64,000 bases of DNA from Isochrysis galbana (Eukaryota > Haptophyta > Isochrysidales > Isochrysidaceae). The notes under the pieces are model-generated. The model was not told the DNA's origin and ran no database searches. It worked only from the letters and a program-made list of their open reading frames with translations. The stretch spans positions 1,556,213-1,620,212 of the forward strand of contig CM030940.1 in NCBI GenBank assembly GCA_018136815.1. Direction: 5' to 3'. How positions within the stretch are numbered: the first letter of the stretch is position 1; each line of letters begins with the position of its first letter. Shown in pieces: positions 43,647 to 53,668 of the stretch. Made by a program: the position numbers and the translations under genes.

Positions 43647-44602
43647 ACCGACGCGAGCGTGGGCTCCAGTCTCGGCTGCCCATGCGGCCTCGCACGAATC
43701 TGCGAGATATTTGCCGGATTCCGCCTACTCGAGCATCGAGGCAACCATTTTTGATCGCAACCTTTGAGTGCGTCTTTGGCCACACATCGCCGCATGCAGC
43801 GATCGGCAGCATGTCGGCGATACGCTCCAGCAGACACAGCTGCAGTCACTGCGGACTTAGCCTGGGACGTGTTGTGATGGCAGCGTTCATTGTTCGTCCC
43901 AGGCAACGAGTCTGTGGCTCGAGCCGTGGCACTGACCCGTAGGCGATGTGGTGCGGAACGTTGCTATGCAGGCAAGTGCCCTGTGAGCAATGTGTACGTG
44001 CATCCACTTGTCTGCTGAGTTGTTGTCTGCTGGATGTACTTGTGGTGTTCGTGGCCTTTTCTTTTCGCTATGTGTACCCGTAGGTACCGGTGGAGTGCCG
44101 TCATGTGTCGCGACTGTGAGCATCGCACTCGCTACCAACTCTAGCTAGTCCACGCCTATGATCTAAAACCATCAACTAAGTTCATACTACTTCTCAGTCA
44201 TTCATCATTCACATGGGCGCGTGAACAAAAAAAAACTTCTTAACATTCTCGCCGCGCGCGCGACTCTGCACCTTAACTATGCAGCCACGCCCGCTACTCT
44301 CGCCCCCCCTCCACCTGCCTTGCGGCCCGTCCCTCGTGCGCTACCTAGGGGCTGGGTGTATGGGGTTTCCTGCAGCGAACGGTGTGTTCCGATCCCCGAT
44401 CCCCGATAGGCGATAGGTTTTCATGGGCGCGTGAACAAGCAACAAACAGCTCAAAGACGAAAGACGCCCGCCTGCCCCGAGTTAGGCCGATACGGCGCGC
44501 CGCCGCCCTAGAACTAGAAATCTATCCACGAAGCGGCAGGGCAAGCGCGCCCTAACGCGGGCCCACCCCCACCCGAAGCAGGCTCTCACTCCACTGAGGG
44601 CT
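43647..44602. other. 3' flank of the MAP kinase and intergenic DNA
   Basis: Presumed 3' UTR, then CATGGGCGCGTGAACAA repeated at about 44213 and 44423. A stretch at 44250-44350 resembles 58515-58645 (CGCCGCG-CGCGCGAC, then CGTGC-CTAC-TAGGGG). No gene is supported. Confidence 0.4.
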
Positions 44603-45454
44603 AAAGTGCCCAATCAACAACTATTGTTAAAACGATAGGGTCATGGAGCGCGCGCCGCCGCCCGCTCTCGCTGCCGCTGCCCTCGCCGCGATGGACGAAG
44701 AACTCATGGACACGCCGCTGTCGCCGAAGCGACCGCGCCAGGATGACCCCCCCAGCCAGGTGGGCACAAGACCCAGCGGGCCACGCCCGCGCATCACCAC
44801 GAACGCCGCGAACAAGGACGCCATGATGGCAGCAGACAGCTTGCAACACATCTCCAGCACAGCCCACAGCCACACCACACACATCACACCAGAGGGACGC
44901 TCCAACAGGGGAGGCCTCCGGGCCCGGCCCCCACACAGCCGCGATACCGCCCTCGCGCTCCGGCGCGAGGGGCAGGCCCGGCACCATCACAGGCAGGACC
45001 CCAACTGGGGGATGCCGCATCAAAACAAGGGAAAGATCATTGAGCAGACTGGGACCCCCAACAAGGGGGACAAGAGCCAAAGGGGAGGCGGCACAGGAGG
45101 GATGCCCTCGAGCGACGCCCACATACGGGCAGACAAACGCGCCGCGGGCGCGAGAGTGACACACACAGCACCAGCCCGAGAGGCCCAGCATCACGATCAC
45201 CAACCCCCGATGATGACGGCGAGAGACGCATCTTCACTTCAAACACATAACCCATAGGCGGATAGGCACCTACAACCGATTCGCGGATAGGGACAAAACC
45301 TGCCGTATGTGTAAAGAGGCTAATGAATCTTCCACCCACTTAGGAGAATGCCCGAGGATAGTTAGGATACTCGGAACACTTGACCAACTAGCAAGATACA
45401 CACCCCGGGAGAATAGAAGCAGAGAAGAGGTAATCATAGATAATCTTTTCATGC

Positions 45455-48400
45455 ATCCCGGAAAAAAAAAAAAGATCTGAAGTTTCTGGGCTACACACCT
45501 ACTACTAGACAGCGCGTACTCTTGCCGCTGCACTGCCGCCAACGCCCTTAACTCCCTTCTCTCCGCCCCCTCGCCTTCCCCCCCTCGTTCCTTTGTCTTT
45601 GGTGTCGGGGGTGCGGCCCTGGTGCGCTACCAAGGGCCCGGCTTCGGTTTCGGGGTCCGGGCAGGCCTTTTGGGTTCATGTCTTTGGTTAGTTCAGGCCT
45701 CGCGTGCTGTGGCTGCCCCGAATGTGGTGTCTCGGCGTGCTCTTCGCCGTTCTCACGATTACCTTGTGGTCTCTCTCGCTATTTGGTGTTCGATCCCTAG
45801 TTTCTCTGCCAGGGATACGAGCTCCGCACTGGGGGTCAAGCTGTTATTATTGCCTACTTCGTATAGTGGCCGGATGTCGGCCAAGTCTATCCTTTTTTTG
45901 GGTTGCCTCCCCATGCCCGCCTGGGCGGTTCGCGAGGTGTCTGTTGAGTTGGCGAAGTTTAGCGCCCGGCTTAGCTTCGTGAATCTTTCCAAGACCCGTA
46001 CTAGTACTGATTCTTCTGAGAACGTGGCGTTGTCGTATTGTATTCTGTAAAAGTCAGTTACGATGTATCTCCATGCTAGCATATATAGTGTTGCCAGTGC
46101 CTTGGGGCATGAGCCTTTTGGGTGCATAAACAATCTGTCTATGATGCCTTGCTCGCGTGGTTTGTCCGGCTCGCTTGGGTGTCGGGCTAGGGAGTCAAGG
46201 GTGTCGAATATCTTCGTTAGTCTTGGGCACTCTCCCAGGTGTGTGGATGATTCGTCGGCTGTCTCGCAGAAGCGGCACGCTTTGTCCCGTTCTGGGAATC
46301 TGTTGGACGTGGCAATGCGCCTATGCGTTATGTGCTTGAAGTGTAGGTGTGTGTCTCTCGCTGTTACCATGGGCGAGGTGTAGATCCTGGCCAGATGTGC
46401 CCAGATATCGTCCGGTAGTGTTAGTCTCGTCGCCCAGTTGTCGGGGCCCGTGAGCCGTCGGCGTTTGTGTTGGGCTGTTTGTAGGGCTCTCGTTAGGTGT
46501 GTCACCTCTGTCGCGTCGAGCGTTGTCTTGCCGTCTAGGGTGTATTCGTCCGGTAGCGGGTATTCTGTTCTCTTGTTTGATTTGTATCCTTCGCCCCATT
46601 TTGCCGGAGGGGATGGGTCCAAGTCGGCGGGCGCCGCGATCGTATGGTCGCCTAGGATGGGGGTGCCGAGGTATGAGAGTTCGACTTCGTACCAGGCGTT
46701 TCTCTCTTTGGCGAAGTACTCTCCCTCTTGGTTGATATGGATCTCGGGAGTTGGGTCTTTCGTGTTCGGTGCCGTGTTAGCTGTTGTGTTGCGAGTTTGG
46801 GCGTCCGTGGTTTCCTGGTCAGCCGCCTGTAGTAGGTCGTGTGCGTGTCTCACTATGTTCTCCCAAGTGCCTAAGAATCTATCGCGGGGGATGTGTTCTC
46901 CTTTGTATTGTATATATGTATCATTGTTTTTTAGGTATTGTTCGCATTCCTCCACGGTAAACGCGCTCGTGCACGCGTGGTCTTTGAACACATTGTGTAT
47001 CGTGGTGCATTCGAGTTTGTTCCACAGCTCTGCCCATTTCGGTTGCATGGTCGGGCCGCTGTGGTGCGGGTTGTACCATATGGGTTGGGAGAGGGCTCCG
47101 TCCCTGCTCATTTTCAGCGGCTTTAATTTCAGAGTTCTCACATTCGTGAGGGCTTGCTTCCAAAAGGCCGGGAGCTTGCTCCTTCCTTTTATGCCGTCCG
47201 TTAGCTTGTGCGCGGGCACGTCGGCTAGCACCGCCGCTCTCCCCAAACGCGTGCGGCAGAACCATGCGTCCAGCACTTGCTTCCATTGGGCTTGCCTGGC
47301 GTCCAAGTAATTGAGTATCCATTTGGATTGGAGTGCTTTTACATGGTTATCCCAGTCAAGAAGTCCCAGGCCCAAGTGCGGCCCTTCTTCCGTGTCTCCC
47401 TTGAGCGGGATTTCCGGATGTTTTATCCATTGTAGTTTGCGTCCGGTGCGGTGGTTTAGCCATAGTACCCTTTCCACTGAGCTCTTGAGCGCCCTGTGAA
47501 ACGATTGTGGCGCCGCGAGTGTCTGAACCCAATATCGTGGGACTGATAGTACTAAGAAGTTCGCTACCATCGTTCTTCCGTGAATGGATAGGTTTGCGAT
47601 TATCGGTCCGAGAGCGGAGACTTTCTTGTCTATTTTGTCAGCGAGGCGCCTCCAGAAGGTCTTGGTGGCCCCGGGTCCCCCCAGTGGCACGCCCAGTATC
47701 GTCGCGCATTCACTGCTCTTCAGCCATTTGTATCGTCTGTAGGCTTGTGGCGGGGCCTTTCTTTTTAGAGAGCCCCATCTGAGTCCCTCGAACTTTTGAT
47801 CGTTCGGTTTGCCGCACGAGGCGGCCGCATATCGGTCTACCCATTTTAGTGATCGGCCCAGGCTTGCGTAGTCTAGTCTTCGGGTTAGTTGCTTTGTTGC
47901 TTGGGGAGATGTCTTGTTTGGGACGTGTCTTGTGTTGGGGTCCCTCTCGGCCCCCTCCTTTTTGAGTGTTTGTGGTGTGCGTAGCCTCTGGTGTGCCGGA
48001 GGTGTTGGGTGTGTTGTTGTCTGAGTGTGCAACTCGCTTGTCTGTCCGTGCGGTTCGTTTGCGTCATCACGGGCTCTCGTGCCGCGTGTGATTGGGTTGG
48101 GATGGTAGTCTGACCTTCCACATGTTTCTGCTTGGCCATGTGTCCCTATGGGCTTCTCGGTGTGTTGGGCCATGCAGTTGTTGTTGCATGGATGCAGTTG
48201 TATGTTGCTGGTGGTCTGTTCGACCGGCCGGGCCTGTGCCTCGTGCTTGCGCACGTGGTCAGTGCCGTGGCGTTGTAGGGGCCCAGCCCGGAGGCTTTCC
48301 CTATGGGAGGTTTCGCGTTGTGGATCTGGCTGTGCGCTGGTTCGCTTGTGCTGGCCTGGCTGTGCTTGTGTGTTGTGTGTTGTTGGGTTGTGTTCTGTCG

Positions 48401-48593
48401 TTGTGGCTGTGTGGGCTCGGCTCGGGCCGTGGCTCGCGGGCACCTGGGCTGGCATGGCCCTGGCTGGAGGGCGCTGCGGCTGCGCAGCGTCTGTCATGTC
48501 GTGGTCGGTCGGCGCGGCGGGGTGGGCGGCGGGAGAGGGTGGGAGCGTGGCGCGCTCCATGACCCTATCGTTTATAACGATAGTTGATCCCGG
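45455..48593 (-). mobile_element. Inner LINE copy inserted antisense into the outer copy
   Basis: The insert at 45462-48586 (3,125 bp) is flanked by ATCCCGG at 45455-45461 and 48587-48593. On the minus strand it starts CAACTATCGTTATAAACGAT and GGGTCATGGAGCGCGCC, and ends GTGTGTAGCCCAGAAACTTC, AGATC and twelve T. It is therefore complete at both ends but internally deleted in the middle. Confidence 0.88.
45759..48560 (-). CDS. Internally deleted LINE polyprotein (inner copy)
   Basis: A 933-residue frame begins at ATG 48560 (MERATLPPSPAAHP). The N-terminal ~230 residues are Pro/Thr/His/Gln-rich and resemble an ORF1 or spacer. From about residue 270 the text is the part of a LINE reverse transcriptase after the catalytic YxDD: ILGVPLGGPGATKTFWRRL, then SIHGRTMVANFLVLSVPRYW. 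A thumb and C-terminal domain follow, then a CCHC knuckle (CRFCETADESSTHLGEC) and the family end GRQPKKRIDLADIRPLY. No endonuclease, no YxDD and no fingers-palm are present, so the deletion joins ORF1-like and late ORF2 sequence in frame. The long open frame suggests a recent or selected derivative. Confidence 0.8.
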   Translation of the reverse strand: MERATLPPSPAAHPAAPTDHDMTDAAQPQRPPARAMPAQVPASHGPSRAHTATTTEHNPTTHNTQAQPGQHKRTSAQPDPQRETSHRESLRAGPLQRHGTDHVRKHEAQARPVEQTTSNIQLHPCNNNCMAQHTEKPIGTHGQAETCGRSDYHPNPITRGTRARDDANEPHGQTSELHTQTTTHPTPPAHQRLRTPQTLKKEGAERDPNTRHVPNKTSPQATKQLTRRLDYASLGRSLKWVDRYAAASCGKPNDQKFEGLRWGSLKRKAPPQAYRRYKWLKSSECATILGVPLGGPGATKTFWRRLADKIDKKVSALGPIIANLSIHGRTMVANFLVLSVPRYWVQTLAAPQSFHRALKSSVERVLWLNHRTGRKLQWIKHPEIPLKGDTEEGPHLGLGLLDWDNHVKALQSKWILNYLDARQAQWKQVLDAWFCRTRLGRAAVLADVPAHKLTDGIKGRSKLPAFWKQALTNVRTLKLKPLKMSRDGALSQPIWYNPHHSGPTMQPKWAELWNKLECTTIHNVFKDHACTSAFTVEECEQYLKNNDTYIQYKGEHIPRDRFLGTWENIVRHAHDLLQAADQETTDAQTRNTTANTAPNTKDPTPEIHINQEGEYFAKERNAWYEVELSYLGTPILGDHTIAAPADLDPSPPAKWGEGYKSNKRTEYPLPDEYTLDGKTTLDATEVTHLTRALQTAQHKRRRLTGPDNWATRLTLPDDIWAHLARIYTSPMVTARDTHLHFKHITHRRIATSNRFPERDKACRFCETADESSTHLGECPRLTKIFDTLDSLARHPSEPDKPREQGIIDRLFMHPKGSCPKALATLYMLAWRYIVTDFYRIQYDNATFSEESVLVRVLERFTKLSRALNFANSTDTSRTAQAGMGRQPKKRIDLADIRPLYEVGNNNSLTPSAELVSLAEKLGIEHQIARETTR

Positions 48594-49287
48594 GGGGAAA
48601 ACGCCAAGATCGCTCACCATACTATACACTATAGCATGGAGATACATCATAACAGACTTCTACAGAATACACTATGACGGCATCGAATTCGCGGAGGAAT
48701 CAGTGCTGATAAGAACGATAGACAGATACACGACGCTGAGCAAGGCGATGAGGTATGCGAACGAGACAGACTCGGCTAGGACTGCCCAAGCGGGGCTGGG
48801 CAGACAGCCGAAGAAGAGAATAGACATGAATGATATGCACCCACTCTACACATTAGGTACAGGAGGAAAGCTGGAACCTAGCCTAGAGCTGCAAGCGCTG
48901 ACCACCTCGCTGGGGGTGGCACATATAATAGCCGAAAGACACGTCCCAGAACACAACTGAGACGAGAGTCACAAAGGCGGGACAAATGTCCACAGAAACA
49001 AACAATCGGTCACCACGTACGAAAGACACAGTAGTCCGCTCACCAGTCACGCGTACACAAAAGACCGACAACAGGCCTGCCTTGAACCCGCGCTCTGAAC
49101 CAGGCTCGTGGTAGCGCACCCGAGCCGGACCCCGGACACCGAAGACAAAGGAACGAAGGGGGGCAGGGGAGGAGGCGGAGGGAAGGGAAGACAAGGGCGA
49201 TGTAAGAAGGAATGGGGAAGTACCCTAGTATAGTAGGTGTGTAGCCCAGAATCTTCAGATGTTTTTTTTAAAAGTGCCCAATCAACA

Positions 49288-50237
49288 TCCAAGGCAAATG
49301 CGACAACAGCTCGCACGAGCTCGAGCATGCAGCATGCCTAGCATCCGCATTGTGTTTTTAATTAATTGCTTACGCTAAACCAGGGCATCGGGCTATCCAT
49401 CTAGCGCTAGCGCGGGTTCTTGCCTGACGGAGCGCGAATGGAGAGGCGCAGGCGGCTCTGTGCATTGATCGGCTTCATTCAGCACGCTCTTGGACGCCTT
49501 GGTGTGCCTCATACCCACAAATCGGCCCTTGGCCCGCGCAAATCACGCCCGGGCACGCGGACGCGCTAGCTGACGCAAATTGCGCGCTAGCGAGGCATCA
49601 CTTGTCACATTATCGGACGTGCTAGCTGACGCAAATTGCGCCTCGCTAGCCCGGGCACGCGGACGTGCTAACTTGGTGCGATATTGTCACCTTTTGGTGC
49701 ACCAGATCTCCCATTGTGTAGCATTTATTAGTGCTTAGTGCCGCTACTGCCACTAGCGCCACTAGCCTTGTACCAACACGCCAGGCAACGATACACATGA
49801 CCGCACTTACTAAGACCCAAGGCACAAAATGATGTACGTGATTATAACTCCCCCCTCGCATTCTCTCCTCGGCCTACCTTTGAGTTACCTTTTGCCTTTT
49901 GGGAGTCGGGTGAATCGATTCGCGGGTGCGAGCGTGCGAGCCACACGTGCAATTCGTTGCTTCTTATGGCGTCGGATCACATCAAAAGCGAGAAACTATT
50001 CATGTGGACCTACACCCATTCCAATCCTGAGTTGGCCAGTTTGAGCTCCTTTGGAAAAAAGCTATCTGACCACCCTACTGCGACTATTGCTCTTGCGCAC
50101 TACTAGTACTAGCTGCTTCTACTAGCCATAAAAATAACAACGCTGAGGCAACGTCAGGAGCGGGCCGCTTCGCGCCGAAGCCTGCGTGCCGAAGCCTCGA
50201 AGCGCACAGCCATATGCGACGGTCGGTCCGCACGCAC
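49288..50237. other. Intergenic with a repeated palindromic block
   Basis: GTGCTAGCTGACGCAAATTGCGC (as GCGCTAGCTGACGCAAATTG and GTGCTAGCTGACGCAAATTG) occurs at about 49564 and 49619 with flanking GGGCACGCGGACG copies. A retroposon tail motif lies at 49722-49795. No gene is supported. Confidence 0.45.
49722..49795 (-). repeat. Dispersed retroposon 3'-tail motif
   Basis: On the minus strand TTGGTACAAGGCTAGTGGCG and CTAGTGGCAGTAGCGGCACT are followed by AAGCACTAATAAATGC. It is a diverged copy of the 3' end seen at 17971 and 40704. Confidence 0.45.
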
Positions 50238-51449
50238 TCACATGCGGAGGTATGAAAATATCCCCGCGAGCCACGTTGCAGGCCTGCTCAACGCGGCACT
50301 CAAGCTAGGGGACATCTCGCACAACAAATAACCGCGCCTCTCCGCGTTGTAAAACGGACGGTGCCACTCCATAGAACCGTCGCCGGCGTTTAGGCGGTCG
50401 GGCTGGCCAAGTGCCGACGTCATGGCTAGGAGGAGATGCTGGTGAGAAACGACCCCTATGCTGCAGCGCCGTGTGGCCAAGCCCCTCTTACAGCCGCCAG
50501 TTGGCTCAGGAAGATCTAGCAACCATTGCGCCGCCCGGGTGGCGCGCGCGACGAGCAGGTCCCGCTCTTTGGCACCAACCTCGAGGAGCATCGTGTCCTC
50601 CTCCTCGACCTTGTCGTGCTCAAAGTCGACTCGCGGCAGTGTGCCCTCTGCGACTGGGTCGAACGCCCTCTCCTTCAGCTCGGACACGGACATCCGTCGA
50701 TCACATGTGTAGTGCGCAATGCGCTCCCGCAGCAGGTCAGTCGCGACCACCGGCACGGTCGCTGGCCCGCGCAGTGCAAATTCAGGCACGCCTTCTTCAC
50801 GTGTGTGCGCTCTGGAGGTGATGTTAGCAGTGCTCGCCATTTTCTTGGCTGCGTGCAGTGTACGGACGCCACCTGAGGAGAACTGGGGAAGAGCGGCGAA
50901 CGCTGTTTGGATCGTGCGCCGCATCGGAGAGACTGCGATCTGATCAAACTCGATGTGCGAGCTCTGAATCGCATGACGCAGTCGTAGTGCCTGCCTCCAC
51001 CCCTCGGCCGTCAGCGGCGCATCCCAGTGCTCGCGACCTGACACCTGCTCAAGCAGCACCCAGGCTTTGCCATGCGTTGCGAAAAGGGCAGCGCTCTCCG
51101 CGCTGGCGTTGTGGAGCTCCGCGGCGTACGCAGCGTCCTCGGCGTGATTATGGGTGCCCTGAGCGTGACGGATGAGATGTACCTCCACCGACCGAGCGCA
51201 CTCGACGCGGCCATCTCCCTCGAGCGGGAGAAGGATGGGAAGGCGGGAAGAGCTGTCTGCGGCGGCCGCTGCGGCTAGCACGAATGCCAGGAGGCCGAGC
51301 CACGCGCGCGGCGGCGGCTCGGCTTCTGAGAGGGCGGCATGTTGACGCACGCGGTACCGCCGGTGAGTCACGCCGCCTACCACTGGCGTCACACCGTGGC
51401 TCGCCGTGAAGAAGCAGGGCGGCCAGCGGATCGGCGACGCAGACGCCAT
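50238..51449 (-). CDS. Histidine phosphatase (phosphoglycerate-mutase-like) family protein
   Basis: A single-exon frame of 403 residues starts at ATG 51449. After a variable N-terminus with one hydrophobic stretch (AWLGLLAFVLAAAAAADSS, about 49-67) comes the family's catalytic motif LIRHAQGTHN, with Arg and His at about 94-95. The second arginine region (SPMRRTIQTA) and the second catalytic histidine (GVVSHQHLL) follow. The superfamily removes phosphate through a phosphohistidine intermediate, and the substrate cannot be told from sequence. The hydrophobic segment suggests an ER signal anchor or a targeting leader. The body resembles the plant and algal single-domain proteins that act on small phosphates. 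Confidence 0.85.
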   Translation of the reverse strand: MASASPIRWPPCFFTASHGVTPVVGGVTHRRYRVRQHAALSEAEPPPRAWLGLLAFVLAAAAAADSSSRLPILLPLEGDGRVECARSVEVHLIRHAQGTHNHAEDAAYAAELHNASAESAALFATHGKAWVLLEQVSGREHWDAPLTAEGWRQALRLRHAIQSSHIEFDQIAVSPMRRTIQTAFAALPQFSSGGVRTLHAAKKMASTANITSRAHTREEGVPEFALRGPATVPVVATDLLRERIAHYTCDRRMSVSELKERAFDPVAEGTLPRVDFEHDKVEEEDTMLLEVGAKERDLLVARATRAAQWLLDLPEPTGGCKRGLATRRCSIGVVSHQHLLLAMTSALGQPDRLNAGDGSMEWHRPFYNAERRGYLLCEMSPSLSAALSRPATWLAGIFSYLRM

Positions 51450-51575
51450 TCTTATTGGCGAAATAGATGAGTATATAAGAATATCCTCTTATGTTCCCGT
51501 TTTTTACTCTACTCTGAACTGAGCAACAAGAAGATTTCCCCAGCTGCTCAAAAAGGCCCTTCTCACAGTTACTGG

Positions 51576-51791
51576 GCCCCATACCCATACCCTACATGTG
51601 AAACACAGTCAAACTTAGAAATAAAACAGCAAAAATAGTATGTTTTTTGCCGTCGAAAAAAAAACAGAGAAAAACAGTGTATAACAAATGTGCCGGGTAG
51701 GGGGGCCGCCCGAAATAAAACAGCGAAAAACATATGTTTTGGGCCTCCGAAAAAAAACACTGTTCCTGTGTTTCACATGTAGGCCCCATAC
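51576..51791. mobile_element. Small TIR element (MITE-like)
   Basis: The element at 51591-51783 has perfect 18-bp terminal inverted repeats, CCTACATGTGAAACACAG. The interior is A/T-rich with inverted copies of AAATAAAACAGC-AAAAA and GCCGTCGAAAAAAAA/CCTCCGAAAAAAAA, and has no gene. GCCCCATAC occurs on both flanks (51576-51584 and 51783-51791), but the left copy is offset by seven bases, probably by local slippage. The ends match those of the element at 17513-17733, so both belong to one family. Confidence 0.7.
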
Positions 51792-52042
51792 TTTACAGGT
51801 TGGGCCGAACAAACATAGAGCTCAGAGTGACTATTGAGGGCTAGCTCGCGCGACAAGCCAATAACGTAGCTTAGCTACCGATGACGTCACCCCTAGGACT
51901 AGACATCTCCATCCTACAAAACAACTGCGGTTCAACACTGTAATACTAAATATATCCTCTACATCTGTGAATGACACTGTGAGAAGACGAGAAGACCCGG
52001 GTGCGGGAGGTTCTCGCGAGGCGCCGCCGCCGCCGCCGCCGC

Positions 52043-53668
52043 ATGACCGAGCCGACGACGGCCGCGGCCTTGGTCGCGTGGAAGAGCCAGCTGGGCGTGC
52101 AGGCCTCGCAAGCACGCGTGCTGCGCGCGAGTGCGAGGGGGTGGGGCCGCTCGGGAGCTCTGTCTGAGGCGCTCGTCACGCGGCATGGCGATGTCGAGGG
52201 CTTCTACGCGCCGTTGCCTGCTCCGCCCTCTTCACTCTTCATCGGCTTCTCCACGATGGCGTCCTCGCTGCATGCGGCCGCACGTGCGCACCAGGACGAC
52301 CTCGACTTTGCCATTCGCATCTCCGCCGACGGTAGCCTCAGCTACCACTCGAAGCAGCGTGCCAAACAGTACTACCACGCGCAGCAGATGGAATCGGAGG
52401 CCATCGGTTCGGTCGAGAAAGGTGACACCATCGGCATGCGCCTCTTCTCGGACCGGAATGGCTTCTCCGTCTTTAAGCTCGAGCGGGACGGCGCCGATGG
52501 CGCCGCGACCAGCCGCGAACATACGCTCAAGGCATTCAACGAGGTGCTCGCCTTCCCGATGAAGGTGATGGTCGTCTTTGGCACGTCCGGTGCGCAAATC
52601 GGCCCTGTGTGCTGGCTGCGCCGGCCCGGCGCGCCCGCACCGACGCTGGGGCATCCCCCGACGGGGGCAACCGGCGGTCCGTCCGATCTACTGCCTCCTG
52701 CGCCTCAATCGAGTGGTTGGGCTGGCTCGTCGTCGCGCGTGGTCAAGGGGCAGCACGCCGGGGAGTTACTCGACAAAGGGGCGGTTGATGACACAGGGAA
52801 CCTGCTGCTAATGCGCGAGTCGGAGGAGGGGTCATGGGCGGCAGGCGTCGTTCAGATGGTGAAACCCAAGGGCACAATCGACGATGACAAGCTCTACGGC
52901 GCCGCCGTTAGCCTCTTGGGAGACACAGGCGCGAGACGCTCGGCGGGCTCCACCGCCAAGCTGGCGAAGAGTTCCTTGGGAGCTTCCGCCAAGGCGCTCT
53001 CGCTGTTGCCTGTACGGGCGGCCAAGGTCGGAGTGACGGCGAAGGAGGCCGCAAGAGCCCGCGCTGCGACGGCTGCCGCCCTCCAGCCCAAAGTAGTGGG
53101 GAAGGGCGAACGCCTGCTGCCCAAGTCCGCGAGGCCCGCTCCGCCGCCTGCTGCTCCCGCTGGTACCAACACAGCAAGAGCCAACAGCAAGAGACCTAGG
53201 GCAGTCAAGGAGCCGTGGGCCGTCTCCACCGATGAATCGGCCCCACGTGATGCCGCCATCCGCGTGCCGCTGAGCCGCGCCATATGGTCCATGGTCTGTC
53301 TTGCGAGACAGTCCCCATTCTTGACGAGAGAGCAGCGAGATGCCATCGCCGAGGTCACCGAGCTCCACAGAGGGGCTTGCTCGAGCCTACAGCCCACAAC
53401 CCTGCCGGAAGCGAAGCCGCTCATCGTGCACGCTGCGGCAGATGCCGCGCAGGTGGGTCCGGTCGGATCGGCAAGGCAGTTGGCGGGTAGGACTCAAGTC
53501 ACTCTAAGGCAGGTACGCTTGGTCTTGGCGGCCATCGAAGCGCTCATTCCCGGGACAGAGCTGTCACGGCCGCCAGAGATGCTCTCGAGAGACCCGGATA
53601 CGGAGCAACGAGGCCGGCTGCCTCCTTTTTTCTCTCTATGTCATCAGGGTTGTAGGCGCAATGACTAG
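52043..53668 (+). CDS. Unrecognised protein with a possible SPRY-like beta-sandwich
   Basis: The first ATG of a single-exon frame is at 52043 (MTEPTTAAALVAW), giving 541 residues. An in-frame GTG at 52001 lies within a CCG-repeat stretch and is not credible. Roughly residues 55-185 have alternating hydrophobic strands (SSLFIGFSTM, LDFAIRISADGSLSYHS, KGDTIGMRLFSDRNGFSVFKL, MKVMVVFGTSG), with the IGF...GDTIGM...FSVFKL spacing seen in SPRY or concanavalin-like domains. The middle is Ala/Lys/Pro-rich and likely disordered. A second ordered segment (about 395-500: IRVPLSRAIWSMVCLARQSP) is helical. There is no membrane span. I do not recognise the family, and the SPRY suggestion is weak. Confidence 0.55.
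   Translation: MTEPTTAAALVAWKSQLGVQASQARVLRASARGWGRSGALSEALVTRHGDVEGFYAPLPAPPSSLFIGFSTMASSLHAAARAHQDDLDFAIRISADGSLSYHSKQRAKQYYHAQQMESEAIGSVEKGDTIGMRLFSDRNGFSVFKLERDGADGAATSREHTLKAFNEVLAFPMKVMVVFGTSGAQIGPVCWLRRPGAPAPTLGHPPTGATGGPSDLLPPAPQSSGWAGSSSRVVKGQHAGELLDKGAVDDTGNLLLMRESEEGSWAAGVVQMVKPKGTIDDDKLYGAAVSLLGDTGARRSAGSTAKLAKSSLGASAKALSLLPVRAAKVGVTAKEAARARAATAAALQPKVVGKGERLLPKSARPAPPPAAPAGTNTARANSKRPRAVKEPWAVSTDESAPRDAAIRVPLSRAIWSMVCLARQSPFLTREQRDAIAEVTELHRGACSSLQPTTLPEAKPLIVHAAADAAQVGPVGSARQLAGRTQVTLRQVRLVLAAIEALIPGTELSRPPEMLSRDPDTEQRGRLPPFFSLCHQGCRRND

Larger units (their letters stand above)
44643..48960 (+). pseudogene. Outer LINE ORF, frameshifted and interrupted
   Basis: The frame starts at ATG 44643 (MERAPPPALAAA) and runs 204 codons to 45257. 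Near 45230 a frameshift separates MTARDAS from the continuing zinc-knuckle frame (FKHITHRRIGTYNRF, CRMCKEANESSTHLGEC). The text stops at the insertion at 45461 and resumes at 48594 as GKTPRSLTILYT, ending at TGA 48958-48960 after AHIIAERHVPEHN. The CCHC knuckle and a C-terminal QPKKRIDMND block match the inner copy. It cannot make a functional product. Confidence 0.8.
44603..49287 (+). mobile_element. Outer LINE copy, internally deleted and split by a nested insertion
   Basis: The element spans 44620-49270 between perfect 17-bp duplications AAAGTGCCCAATCAACA (44603-44619 and 49271-49287). It begins with the family hairpin (ACTATTGTT-AAA-ACGATAG) and GGTCATGGAGCGCGC, and ends with CAGATG and eight T. 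After removal of the inserted element at 45462-48586 the coding text rejoins exactly: DNLFMHPG then GKTPRSLTILYTIAW. The central part with endonuclease and reverse-transcriptase catalytic domains is absent, so the copy was already internally deleted when inserted. Confidence 0.85.
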
